Below are positions 23,076-32,835 of a stretch of 64,000 nt of DNA, in pieces (the first letter of the stretch is position 1; each line of letters begins with the position of its first letter). The translations under genes and the position numbers were made by a program. The notes beneath the pieces were generated by a model that searched no databases, was not told where the DNA came from, and saw nothing but the letters and a program-made list of their open reading frames with translations. The stretch comes from Fomitopsis serialis (taxonomy: Eukaryota > Basidiomycota > Agaricomycetes > Polyporales > Fomitopsidaceae), in assembly GCF_022376445.1 (NCBI RefSeq), contig NW_025955001.1, positions 62,001 through 126,000 of the forward strand, given 5' to 3'.

Positions 23076-24827
23076 ATGAGTTCAGAAGATACAGCTTACA
23101 CGGCGCTGCACAATGACCTCATACTGAGAGAGATCATGACCAGCCTGTCCGACTTGCCTGTACAATCAAACCGCGGACTACGGGACACGCAAGCCGACTC
23201 CACGCTTGCTAGCTGTGCGCGTGTGTGCAGCCTTTTCCGCGAACACGCTTTAAACGCACTATGGTGGCACATGGACACTCTCATGCCCCTGCTGAAGATC
23301 CTAACTTCGTCCGTGATCGCCTTACCGACAGGTCCAGGAAGCACGCAAATCGTTAAGGTATGTTTCATAACCTCGTTCTCAAGAGATGTACTGAGACATG
23401 GGCAGGCACTGCACCTGCCAATTCGTGACGATGAGTGGCTCCGTTTACTCTCGTATGCGCGCCGTATTCGCAGGCTCTACGTCAGAGATATCGACTTCGA
23501 ACATGTAGACCCAACTGTATGGATGACTCTGGCTGCACAGAATGCAGGTTCACCGTTGCTATCGAACCTCCTCCATCTGCAATGGTCCCACCTCGCAATA
23601 TTGAACGTTATTCACATCCTACCACCGTCAATTCAGAAGCTTCAAGCAACATCCACACCCCCGCTGGAAGGCCTTTCAATACATAGCCGGCCTCTGGTAA
23701 CCAGGAACGAAGTCGTTTTCCAAAACATCATCTATATATTGGCATCGCGTGCGACCGATGTCCAAGACTTGTCGCTCCGTGTCTCTCACGCATCAATTCT
23801 GGAACCCATTGATCGGTTTCGATCGCTGCGAAGGCTTTACTTCGACGCAAGCAGAACAGGTCCGCTCACAAGGCCCTTGTTCGACAAGCTTAGTCGTCTA
23901 CAGAGTCTTGAGCGATTGTTCATCGATCTCCCAAACCACACCGAAGTAACCTCCTCACCTGACGGTTTCCCTGCTCTGCGCGAGATCCGCCTCGCGGGAA
24001 ACCCTGCCGGCATCAAACACGTTCTATCTGCAATACGAGGTGCTCAGCTCGCAGTTGTCACCCTAATCTTCAAGAACCTCGAGGAGAGCGAATTGCCGTC
24101 TATTTGCAGCATCCTTTACAACCTTCGCGACTGTGGCAGCTCGTCGATTCATTTCCTCGCGCTAAAGGTCATACCTCGTGTTCTCGCCTCAAGCATCGTC
24201 CATGAATCCAAGGGCATCCTGAAACCGCTTTTAACCCTACGCAACGTCCAACGCATCGACATTCAAATCCTCTCCAAGCTCGTCGTGAGCGCCGAAGACC
24301 TGCAGGACATAGCGGTTGCTTGGCCCAATGTCATTACTTTGCACCTGTTCTACATTGAAGACGGTCAACCCCTTCCACCGCTTTCGTCCTTGTCACTCCT
24401 TGCGAAGCACTGCCCCGACCTGCGTAGCCTCGAGCTGCCGGGGCTGCAAGACTGCGACGTGGATTTTTCCAACCTCCGGGTCTCGTCGCATAACCTGCGG
24501 CGCATCTTCCTTGGAAAACAGATGGTTCCGTCAGAAAAATTGGCCCGCTTCTTGTGTGCCCTCTTCCCGCGGCTAGGCACTAGCGTGTCGCACTCGCACG
24601 GGCCACAGTGGCGAGAGATGATGACGATGATTGCGGCATTACAGAAAGAGGCGGAAGTATGCGAGAAGAACGATGGAGGGTACGTGGGCCCAGTCTTTTG
24701 TGGAGTGGTAACTGACTTGCCTTCTCAGCGACTAGTATATGAGCAGACGAACTCTAGTTATCTGACGCGCCCAAAGGCACTGCACCGTACGCACGCCTTC
24801 AGATCTAATTCGCGATCACATATGTGA
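23076..24827 (+). CDS. F-box/leucine-rich protein
   Basis: Likely substrate receptor of an SCF ubiquitin ligase. The N-terminal F-box-like segment (LILREIMTSL ... CARVCSLFREHALNALWWH, residues about 10-75) would bind Skp1, and the long remainder with leucine-rich repeats would bind targets. Exon 1 is 23076-23357; an in-frame 48-nt intron (23358-23405, GTATGT...CAG) removes a short stretch; exon 2 then runs to the end. Repeats such as LSRLQSLERLFIDLP, FPALREIRLAGN and HCPDLRSLELPGL recur about every 30 residues. The C-terminus is uncertain: a GTACGT donor near 24679 with an acceptor near 24728 would shorten the tail, ending near 24737 instead of 24827. This is a large, rapidly evolving family in mushrooms, so the target cannot be guessed. 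MSSEDTAY is chosen as start because the upstream in-frame stretch looks non-coding. Confidence 0.75.
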   Translation: MSSEDTAYTALHNDLILREIMTSLSDLPVQSNRGLRDTQADSTLASCARVCSLFREHALNALWWHMDTLMPLLKILTSSVIALPTGPGSTQIVKVCFITSFSRDVLRHGQALHLPIRDDEWLRLLSYARRIRRLYVRDIDFEHVDPTVWMTLAAQNAGSPLLSNLLHLQWSHLAILNVIHILPPSIQKLQATSTPPLEGLSIHSRPLVTRNEVVFQNIIYILASRATDVQDLSLRVSHASILEPIDRFRSLRRLYFDASRTGPLTRPLFDKLSRLQSLERLFIDLPNHTEVTSSPDGFPALREIRLAGNPAGIKHVLSAIRGAQLAVVTLIFKNLEESELPSICSILYNLRDCGSSSIHFLALKVIPRVLASSIVHESKGILKPLLTLRNVQRIDIQILSKLVVSAEDLQDIAVAWPNVITLHLFYIEDGQPLPPLSSLSLLAKHCPDLRSLELPGLQDCDVDFSNLRVSSHNLRRIFLGKQMVPSEKLARFLCALFPRLGTSVSHSHGPQWREMMTMIAALQKEAEVCEKNDGGYVGPVFCGVVTDLPSQRLVYEQTNSSYLTRPKALHRTHAFRSNSRSHM

Positions 24828-25523
24828 AATATGGCTCTTTGGAATAGCAGAACCCGAACCTGCAGCACTCGTGAAGCACCTGATGTGTAGGCCGGCACAT
24901 CTGAAAATTCACAGAAGATGATGCTAGCAACTGAGCCCCTCATAGCAGCCCTCCTCGCCGCGCTATTTCCTGCATATATACTTTGGCGAGCACTAATGCT
25001 ACGCCCAGTTGTTCGCATATCCTCGCCTACGTCAACCGACTGTCAAACCCATCTTCTTTCACAGTCGCTTCCGGGACGTTGGCAGCCACACTGTCCAGTA
25101 CCATGGAAAGATGCATGCGATCAAGTAATTTAGATCCTTGCCTCTGCGCGTACGGATTTATACTGGTAGCCAACCTACTGGGTTCGCCGAGTATCAACAC
25201 ACTGGCGGCCAACCTTCTGGGAATTCGTAGTTTACTACCGCTCCCCGCGTTCCCACTGCGACATCGAGATTGTAACTTATGTGACAGCTGACGGGGAGGC
25301 GTGAACGTGCACGGCGATGTTACGAATCTTACGTAGCGCAGTGATCATCAGGCCACGCTGGCATGAAGACAGGCTCGGTGTCGAAGAAGGTCGTCTATGG
25401 GTGTAAGTGGGTCCACGAGAGGTTGACAAACCTATTTCCGAATGAACAATCAAATTAAGTGTGCGGTGTACACCAACAATTGAAGTAACACAGTAGTCGT
25501 GCGCGTAATATTCCTCTGGTCAT
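24828..25523. other. Convergent intergenic region
   Basis: About 700 bp between the F-box gene and the FAD oxidase stop. Short frames only. A partial internal duplication is visible near 25168-25212, where TACTGGTAGCCAACC and ACTGGCGGCCAACC each precede a TTC/CTGGG word. Confidence 0.45.
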
Positions 25524-27496
25524 TCAGAACTTCCATCCTCCCGATAAGCCCATAACGTTGAAAGGATCATACTTCGCTTTGAGTTCCCGCAACCTAGGGA
25601 GGTTGCCGGCGTATATCCGCTCCATCGTCGTGTCGTATATGGCGTAGTTGGGATAGAGCGACGTCTCCGCAATGTCCTGGCCTTCCGCCACGGCAACCTG
25701 GGTCAAATAATCGGCGCTCTGCACCATGATCTGATTCATGAGCGTGTCGTTGTCCGGTGACGCCCACGCGTAGTAGATGTTCAGAGGCAAAATGCCATTT
25801 GCACGACTAGGAGGCCAGGCAGAATCGGTACCGTGTGAGAATACACTCGGCAGGATTGGCTCGACGTCGTAGCTGACGAAGACCTCCGGAACGTCAGATT
25901 CGAGCTGTCCTCGCCAGAACTGAATGATATATCAATACATCAGCTCCAGAGGTCGTGAGCCACGGCGAAGGACGACAAACCTGAGTTTCGTTGACAATAG
26001 CATTCAGAAGCGGGGTCGTATATTCATACAGCGAGACCGTGTGGAAGTAGCCCCTGTTATTAAGAGCACTGTCACAATTGCATTTAAGGACGAACAAGGT
26101 TGTTGACCTACCGCAGACCGTTCGAACCCTCTATTGTGGAGAGAATGAGGGACAGATAAGACCTCGTGGAAATATTTTTAGTCAGCGAAGGAAGGGCCAT
26201 GAAGTCGTCGAACATCCCCTCAGGTGGCGTCGGGGCGTTGTAATATATGGTCATTTCCGTGATGCTCTATCCGCAGAAGTATGTCAGTCGCTCAGGATAC
26301 AGAAATGCAGTCCAAGAACATACCAACCCAAGCGACGCGTCGTAATTGAACGTAGTAAGAATAGCGGCCTTAGGGTCAGTCACGGTTTCGTAGAAGTTCT
26401 GCGTAGCAGCGACTACGGCATCATCGACACCTGTGGTGACGATGCTACCGCCCTAGAATGCATTGCTGTCAGGACTTGCACCTCGACTTCAGACGAAATA
26501 GACATACCCAGACCGCAGTCTGCGGATGTGTCTCCAGGTATATCGTCGTCACGATGCCGAAATTGTTGAAGCCACCCTGCACCACGACGTCGATGTGAGT
26601 AAGCACGCAGATCGTTGCTCATGAACTGCTTAAATGCCTACCTTCAATCCAAAGAACAAGTCGGAATTCTCAGTCGCAGTTGCGTTCACAACAATACCGG
26701 TAGGTAATACGATCTCGAAGCCTGCCACTGTATCGATGGTCAACCCGTACTGATTTGACTTGAACGAGTAGCCTAATCATCAATCAGCCTGGAAGCCACT
26801 CCCGGGAGTTGTGTGAACTCGCACCTCCACCAAGAGTGAAGCCCGCCACACCAATGCCACTCACTCGCCCACCAACTACACTGACGTTGTAGGGCTCGAG
26901 ACCTGCATAGACATTATCCCAAATGTTGCCTGCTCCGACGCTCGCTATTCCTGCCTCCGCGTCGTATGATACTTCCGTGAAGCGGGTCATAGCGATCTGT
27001 ACGCCAGGAGTGGCAGAAAATCCGGGGTTGGCAGTATGACCTGCACCTTTGATCTAGTAGACGGCTCAGAAATCACGGCAATCAACTTCGCAGATTGCTA
27101 CCTACACCAAAAGGAGTCCGGGTAAGACCCAGGACAAGGAGCTAACGGACAACAGTCAGTCTTATGAATCAGCTCCACGCACGACGAACACATACAATAT
27201 TTCCGACATCTTCGGCAGTTCCGGGCTCGACTGTACAGGTTGAGTTGGTCGTACTAGACAGCGCCCAATGAGAGTTGTCGGACGCATACTCCTTCGTGTC
27301 TACTCCCTGCACATGAGCGGCAACCTCAAATTTGACAATGCTTATCTGACGTACCAGGATAGTAGACGTCCGACTCATGAGAGATCACGTCGGCGATAGC
27401 ATCGCAAGCGACTTCGTATATGAAGTTCGGGCCTTCCGTTTGAGCATAGGCATGCAGTGAAGTGAACGACAGAACGATCGCAATCGCTAGCCGCAT
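25524..27496 (-). CDS. Secreted BBE-like FAD-linked oxidase
   Basis: Flavin oxidase of the FAD-binding PCMH/berberine-bridge family, usually oxidising alcohols, sugars or secondary metabolites with H2O2 release. Ten exons (27496-27355, 27302-27193, 27141-27106, 27053-26825, 26772-26642, 26576-26508, 26452-26324, 26266-26112, 26053-25981, 25919-25524) give 489 residues. Signal peptide MRLAIAIVLSFTSLHAYA. The FAD domain shows IKGAGHTANPGFS (the His of GAGHT is where BBE enzymes attach FAD), VGGRVSGIGVAGFTLGGG, NQYGLTIDTVAGFEIVLP and FFGLKGGFNNFGIVT. The C-terminal BBE-type end is YDPFNVMGLSGGWKF. The second covalent FAD attachment cysteine of plant BBE is replaced by Gly/Val here, so attachment is probably through His only. 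Exon 3 is only 36 nt. No biosynthetic partner genes adjoin it, so the substrate is unknown. Confidence 0.9.
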
Positions 27497-29470
27497 CTTG
27501 CCGCCGCTGCGCGGTGCCAATTAGACTCAAAAGCCAGCCAAGCAGGAGGACAACCGCCGACAGTAGAGCGCGGGTACCGCTCTACTTAAGCTTTGTCGCC
27601 TAGCACATAGTGCGGCGCGGGGACGGAGGCAAAAATGACGAATGAAGCACGGAATGGTACGACGTAACCCGGGGGCTGGACATTGGGTGAGAGATGATGA
27701 TAACCGGGATCTGTTCATCAGCATTTTCCAGCGGCAGTGTGTAAGTAACGAGGGACGGCCGGCGAATCGACAGGCTCTCAAAATCCGCCCGGGACGCCCA
27801 TAATAACTCGAACCTTCAGAATCAGAGTGCAAGCCACAAATCACTTACAATCGGGATTAGAGGCTGCCTCAGAAGAGCGTGCATATCAAACAGCAGTGTC
27901 TCGAACGATGCCCAGTCAGACCTCGAGGCAGCATGGCTACAACGGGCTATGAGCAACATACGTGAGAAGTAGTGAACTCTATGTGCACGCACTGACGGCA
28001 TGCATCAGATCGCGTAATACACGGATCCAAAGAGATGAAGAGCATGTTGGCCGCGCACGATCCTACACGAGCAAAGCGAGTCCAAATCACGCTGCTCTCA
28101 TGTACAGGAAGATGCTATAAGACGCACATTTTGCGGGTACTGGTCGTATGAGGTCTTGCTTGCCACGCACAGGAAACATCAGCGACATTCTGTGAAACTC
28201 CCTTGTACGACGTACGACAACACCAAGTGGAGCTTATAGCCGTCGTACCTCAACGGTCTGATATTCGGCTAGGCACGCCAGGGGGGCGTTACGCAGGGGC
28301 TTCAGGGTACATACGAGGAGGTACAACTGCCGCACTGTGAGCGCCCCCAACGGGCTATGATCGTCTATGTGAGCATCTCAGCGCCTGCGCCGTGAGAGAG
28401 CCTGGATCAAAGCTATTACACGGCATGTACAGCGTACTTTCAATGGTACGACTTCGAAGAGAACACTCACCTTTGGTGTGACTTCTATCTTAACGAAGTT
28501 CGAGGAGAATCCTCAGGGGATGGTCCATCCCGACTTGCTGCGTACGATGGCGAGCTGCCATCGATCGTATTCATGATCACGGAATCCACGGAAATAGCTG
28601 TCATTCGAAATGGGGGTAGACTCGATGGAGACTTCAGGAACACTCAGTGTTTTGTAGACCCTCGCGCATAGGGCGTATCTCTCCAACATCAAGACCACTC
28701 TATCCATACTGAGCACCACGTTAGTGACGTAAAAATTCCGGAAGCGGAGATAACACGCACACAGCTGGCCACTGTCCCAAGGTAGCGGTGACTTAGTGTC
28801 CCGCACCATACACGATGTGAAGAAAACCTGACAGGCCTGACATGGATTCTCTCGAGTCCGGTTCGAGGCTACATATGCATGAGAGCCCTGTGAGGGTGTC
28901 CATGCTCCCAGTATGGTCCAGTGAAGCAGAAGGACACCTGAATACGCCTGTGAAACGAATGATCTATCAAATGGTTCGTTGCGTTGACACCGTACCAGTA
29001 GGATCCTGAGGGTGCACGCAACGAACGTAGGGTGCAAGACATAGTGTCGGCGTGCTCATTCCTGCAACTGGGGATTAGCCTGACAATGCAGCGAAGGATT
29101 CTAAATACTTGCGGTTGATTGTGGCGCGAAGAGAAACATGGCTCTGGATCTCGCCACGGACGACGGCGATCAGCTGTATACTCGTTCACCAAGCGCATGC
29201 ACAGAGATGAACCCCACAAGGCGAGAGATACACAATACATCGAGATTGGCAGCAATACAACAGGGAAGAACTTGATCGTAAGGGAACAACCGGAGCGAGA
29301 CGCCGCTGGACATAGCATCGGGCGCCATTGTGACGACAATGCGCGTCGCGCGCAGAGTAGGACAACGGCGTGTACGCAGAATCCAGACAAGAAGACACAT
29401 CATCGTTTCCCTTGAGCCGCGGCCTCTACATAATGGAATGAGGGCTGAAAGTCACCCACGCAAACAGTGA
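27497..29470. other. 2-kb gene-poor region
   Basis: The first part is the FAD oxidase promoter. From 28.5 to 29.4 kb the minus strand has long overlapping open frames (28513-29037, 174 codons; 28869-29390, 173 codons) with some hydrophobic stretches (e.g. IKFFPVVLLPISMY, LMLERYALCARV). They do not form a splice-consistent gene or match a family I can name. A decayed multi-pass membrane gene is possible. Confidence 0.35.
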
Positions 29471-29936
29471 TTACGCACCACGCCTCGTCGCGTCCTCCAA
29501 TAACTGCGTGTCGACATGCTCCGCAGGAAGCTGGACGTAGCGCACGACAGAGCCACGGATGAAGCAATTCTTTACTGCCATCTACATACAGACTTCGTTA
29601 GAGCTACCATCTCTCACCTAGACGGCGTTACCGAACCATATGAGGATGTCTTGCTTCGTCAAAGACCTCTATTTTATCGAGGCGGATGTTCAAGAATCTG
29701 TGACGGGAGGACCCTTAGTGAGAGGCCGCTGGATGAATTGTGATGATCGTCTCAGTTGGTCTGGGAAGAACTTACTGATCAACGGACTTCAGTACGCCAG
29801 TGATGGAGAGGTCGTTCTTCAACTCGACCGTGACCTTCTGGTCAGTGAGTGTTTTGAACACGGAAAAGATCAGCTGCAATGATACAGCACCAATGAATAT
29901 TAGCAAGTCATTTGCTTGTGGCCCTAAGCATACCAT
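29471..29936 (-). CDS. LSM2: U6 snRNA-associated Sm-like protein LSm2
   Basis: Subunit shared by the nuclear LSm2-8 ring (binds the U6 snRNA 3' end for splicing) and the cytoplasmic LSm1-7 ring (mRNA decapping). Exons 29936-29934, 29873-29776, 29697-29637 and 29581-29471 give 90 residues. Sm1 motif: FKTLTDQKVTVELKNDLSITG; Sm2 motif: AVKNCFIRGSVVRYVQLP, nearly the invariant LSm2 sequence; the tail is HVDTQLLEDATRRGA. The first exon is the bare start codon: ATG is followed at once by the GTATGC donor. An in-frame ATG nine codons upstream (29963) exists, but all LSm2 proteins begin at this ML, so 29936 is preferred. It shares a 140-bp upstream region with the divergent SPC34 gene. Confidence 0.95.
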
Positions 29937-30075
29937 CTTGAGATTCGCAAGTACGTTGGACACGAGAGTTAATGGAGGACAAGTTCACATCGAAACGACT
30001 CCTCCGGCATACACCCTACACGTGACCGAGCCACTCGACGCGTTTGATCCTCACTCGAGCTCATCGTTCACCACG
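29937..30075. promoter_or_regulatory. Compact divergent promoter of LSM2 and SPC34
   Basis: Only 139 bp separate the two start codons on opposite strands, so the genes must share promoter sequence or overlap at their 5' UTRs. No TATA box is evident. Co-expression is inferred only. Confidence 0.6.
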
Positions 30076-31882
30076 ATGAGCACCAGCAGCTTACCCGACC
30101 ACGTCGACCGACTATCCCTGCTCGCGAGATCGATCCGCGCTAATGCGGCTGCAACTGCCCCAGAGACCTCAGGACCCTTCACGGAGGCAGTCCTCCGCAC
30201 CCCACTCGGCGACCTCATCCGCGACATAGATCCCGCTGAGATGGGTCTGTTCACGGTCATCGCGCCTTCCAAACCTGCTGTGTCGAATACCGATGTACCT
30301 CCACCACCTGAGGGAGAACTCGCACGAGTTGAGTTCCACGGCGCAACCCCACTGAAGAAACCGCCGGCACCAAGGCCAGGAAGGCTGGATGGGCAGAGGG
30401 CCGGCGAACATGAACCGGAGGTTTATGCGCGAGCGGCCGTCAAGTACCTCGATCGATAGTGAGTAATACCAAAACTCTTAAAACGCGTCTGCTTATTAGA
30501 ATGTGTTTAGTCGGTCCATCAGACCCATGCCTCGAGCATCCGAGCAGGCGGAGAGGATCATGGCACAGTTGTCTGAGGTGCGGGATAATATGCGCAAGTT
30601 GAGCGAACAGCTAAAGGAAGTGAGTGACAAGACAGTGCCTACAAGCCTTCTACCGACTGAGTTTAGCACGCGGCCTCAGACCCTCACGAAGTCCCAGCTT
30701 CTCCTAAGTCTATCATCATGGACGAGGAACAGCGGATACTTGCGGCTCGCGATCAGATAACGGAGCTGAAGAAACGCGTTCGTTATCCTGTTGACTCAAA
30801 CTCGGACACTTTGCTCACATTTCGTTCAGAAAGAGACCCTGCTTCGACAGAAGGCAGCTGTACCCAAACCACCACGTAGCAGACATAAACCCAGACCGCA
30901 GACGCCCCCTTCTGCTATTGACGAACAAGAAGAGACGTTCTGGAACACGCCCGGGGCAGCAGCACGAACGCTGCACTTCACTGGCGATTCCTTGCTAGAC
31001 GAGGAAGTCCACGTGGCCGATATGTCAAACCTATCATTTTCTAGTCCCGTCCCTGTGCGTAGGAGCGGTGCGGATACTGATTTGCCCGAGCGGGCTTCCG
31101 ACGAAGAAGAGCTGGAAGCTGAGATGGCCGCCGATGAGCCGGTTCATACTGTAGACGAGGACTCTCTGTCGACGGAGGAGGTACTGGACGAAGACGACAG
31201 CGACCCGACGGTGAAGCTACGACCACCGCTAAAAGCAATCTCACCACCAGTGGAGGACACTGCGGTTCAAGAAGCGGCATCACCTCCCGCTACAGTCGCC
31301 GAGACGCCCGATCCTCACAAGCGAGCTAAGGTCAGGGTTACCACCGAGCTCGAACAGATTGTGGTATGTAGTAGGACACTTGCTAAGCTTGCGCCTTAGC
31401 TGATGGGCGATGCAGGCGAAGATATGGGCCACAATAGGCGACCAGATCAAAGCTGGCCACGCGAATAGCGGTAAACCGCTCAGAGCCAAGGAGACACTGT
31501 AAGGCCAACTTCTATCCTGAACGCGGCGTATCTCATACATTGAGCCAGAGCGATATTGCATCAGCTTTCCAACAGCACACCAGCACCGTCCTCGCCATCC
31601 ATTAGTCTATCCTCCTTCTCCGCTACCGCGCCTGTCTCCACCACATCAGCCCAACCATCCGCACAACAGATCCTGACCGCCCACATGCTTCTGACACTCC
31701 TATCTTCACCGCCCACGTATTCCATGCCATTCGGACGTATCAAGGAAGCATTATCGGACAAGGTAGCCAGCATTGGCATCAGGGCGAGCGCTGTTGGCGG
31801 TGCAGGGATCACCAGGCCGGTTTACGGATGCGTTGCGAAACGACTTCTGAAGATCGAGCGAGGGGCAGGGAGCAGGTGGTGA
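30076..31882 (+). CDS. SPC34: DASH/Dam1 kinetochore complex subunit Spc34-like
   Basis: Component of the DASH (Dam1) ring that couples kinetochores to spindle microtubules. Exons 30076-30458, 30511-30619, 30667-30777, 30830-31363, 31416-31498 and 31549-31882 give 517 residues. The N-terminal family block is PFTEAVLRTPLGDLIRDIDP followed by AEMGLF. The second block, YARAAVKYLDRYRSIRPMPR then ASEQAERIMAQLSEVRDNM, starts a coiled coil that continues through exon 3. After it comes a ~350-residue acidic, Pro/Ser-rich extension not found in yeast Spc34, ending in a small ordered-looking region (QQILTAHMLLTLL ... GCVAKRLLKIERG). The reading frame closes with GAGSRW-stop at 31882, while the next frame continues EQVVRFDV-stop (about 31869-31895), hinting at a one-base indel near the end. 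Identity is from these blocks; the extension's role is unknown. Confidence 0.72.
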
Positions 31883-32835
31883 GATTTGACGTGTAACAAT
31901 GTACGTACCACTGTGAATACCCAGGTTGTACTCTGCACGGTGCGCAGTGCGCACCGCAGGTCTGGCCACGTGACCGTGATCTGTGAGCAGCCTCCCATTT
32001 ATTCTGCTGAGGAGGAGCTTGTCGACGTCGTTCTTGAAAGCTATGTATACCGGAGCTGCTCAACGTGTATCCCCATCAGGATTCGTTGAGGGTATCGCGG
32101 CCATGCCTCTGTCACCATGGCTCCAGGAAGTCGAGCTACTCCCTTAGTCCCTATGTGTTGCCATCTTCTGACCTGATCAGCTTTCATAACTAGTTGCCCT
32201 TGCTCAACTCGAACAACTACATTTGCGGCGAGTTATGGTTCAATAACTTGTTGTTCAAACAATCGCTTTGAAGGTTGGTCTACTCATCATTCTGAAAAGG
32301 CATGCTGTCCGACCGACCGTCAAGTCGTCAAGGTGAGATCGGTTGTGACAGGGCGCTCAGTTCCGCGTGAAGTTCGACCAAAGACAGCTAGCTGACGCCG
32401 AATTTTTTCATTTCGAAGGCCTCTGCATCCTTGGTCAACATGCAGTGTTCAGTGGCAGCAGAGGCCTAATAGCTAGTTTGAAAAGTGACCTGGTTGCTGG
32501 GCTTCAACTAGTGGGTTCGTAGATCATACCGTCTGATAGAAGCCTTGAGGCTATCCTCCCTTGGGACCCCATATAGTATCATCTCCTGTGCTCGACATAG
32601 CCACTGAAGAAGCTTGCATTACGCGTCCGTGTATCATCCTACTATCTGCGAGTATTTGGACACTGGGGCGAACTAGGAAGAGGTCCTGAGTTTCGACTTG
32701 GTTTCGACAAGTCGGAAACATAACAACCCACTAGACCCGATCGAGCGCTATTCACGAGCGGGCGCGCGTCTGCGCGCTAGCCTACCGTGATCTCGACCTC
32801 CTCTCAGTCTCATCCTCACGGGAGCACCGTGCGCG
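31883..32835. other. Intergenic region upstream of the DOCK gene
   Basis: About 950 bp, tandem orientation (SPC34 3' end to DOCK 5' end). AT-richer than the genes, with several short words such as GTTGTTC/GAACAAC in inverted orientation around 32190-32260. No gene or transposon structure recognised. Confidence 0.45.

Noticed and set aside
28513..29390. Two overlapping ~174-codon minus frames
   Set aside because: Contain hydrophobic patches but no splice-consistent model or family match; kept only as gene-poor region.
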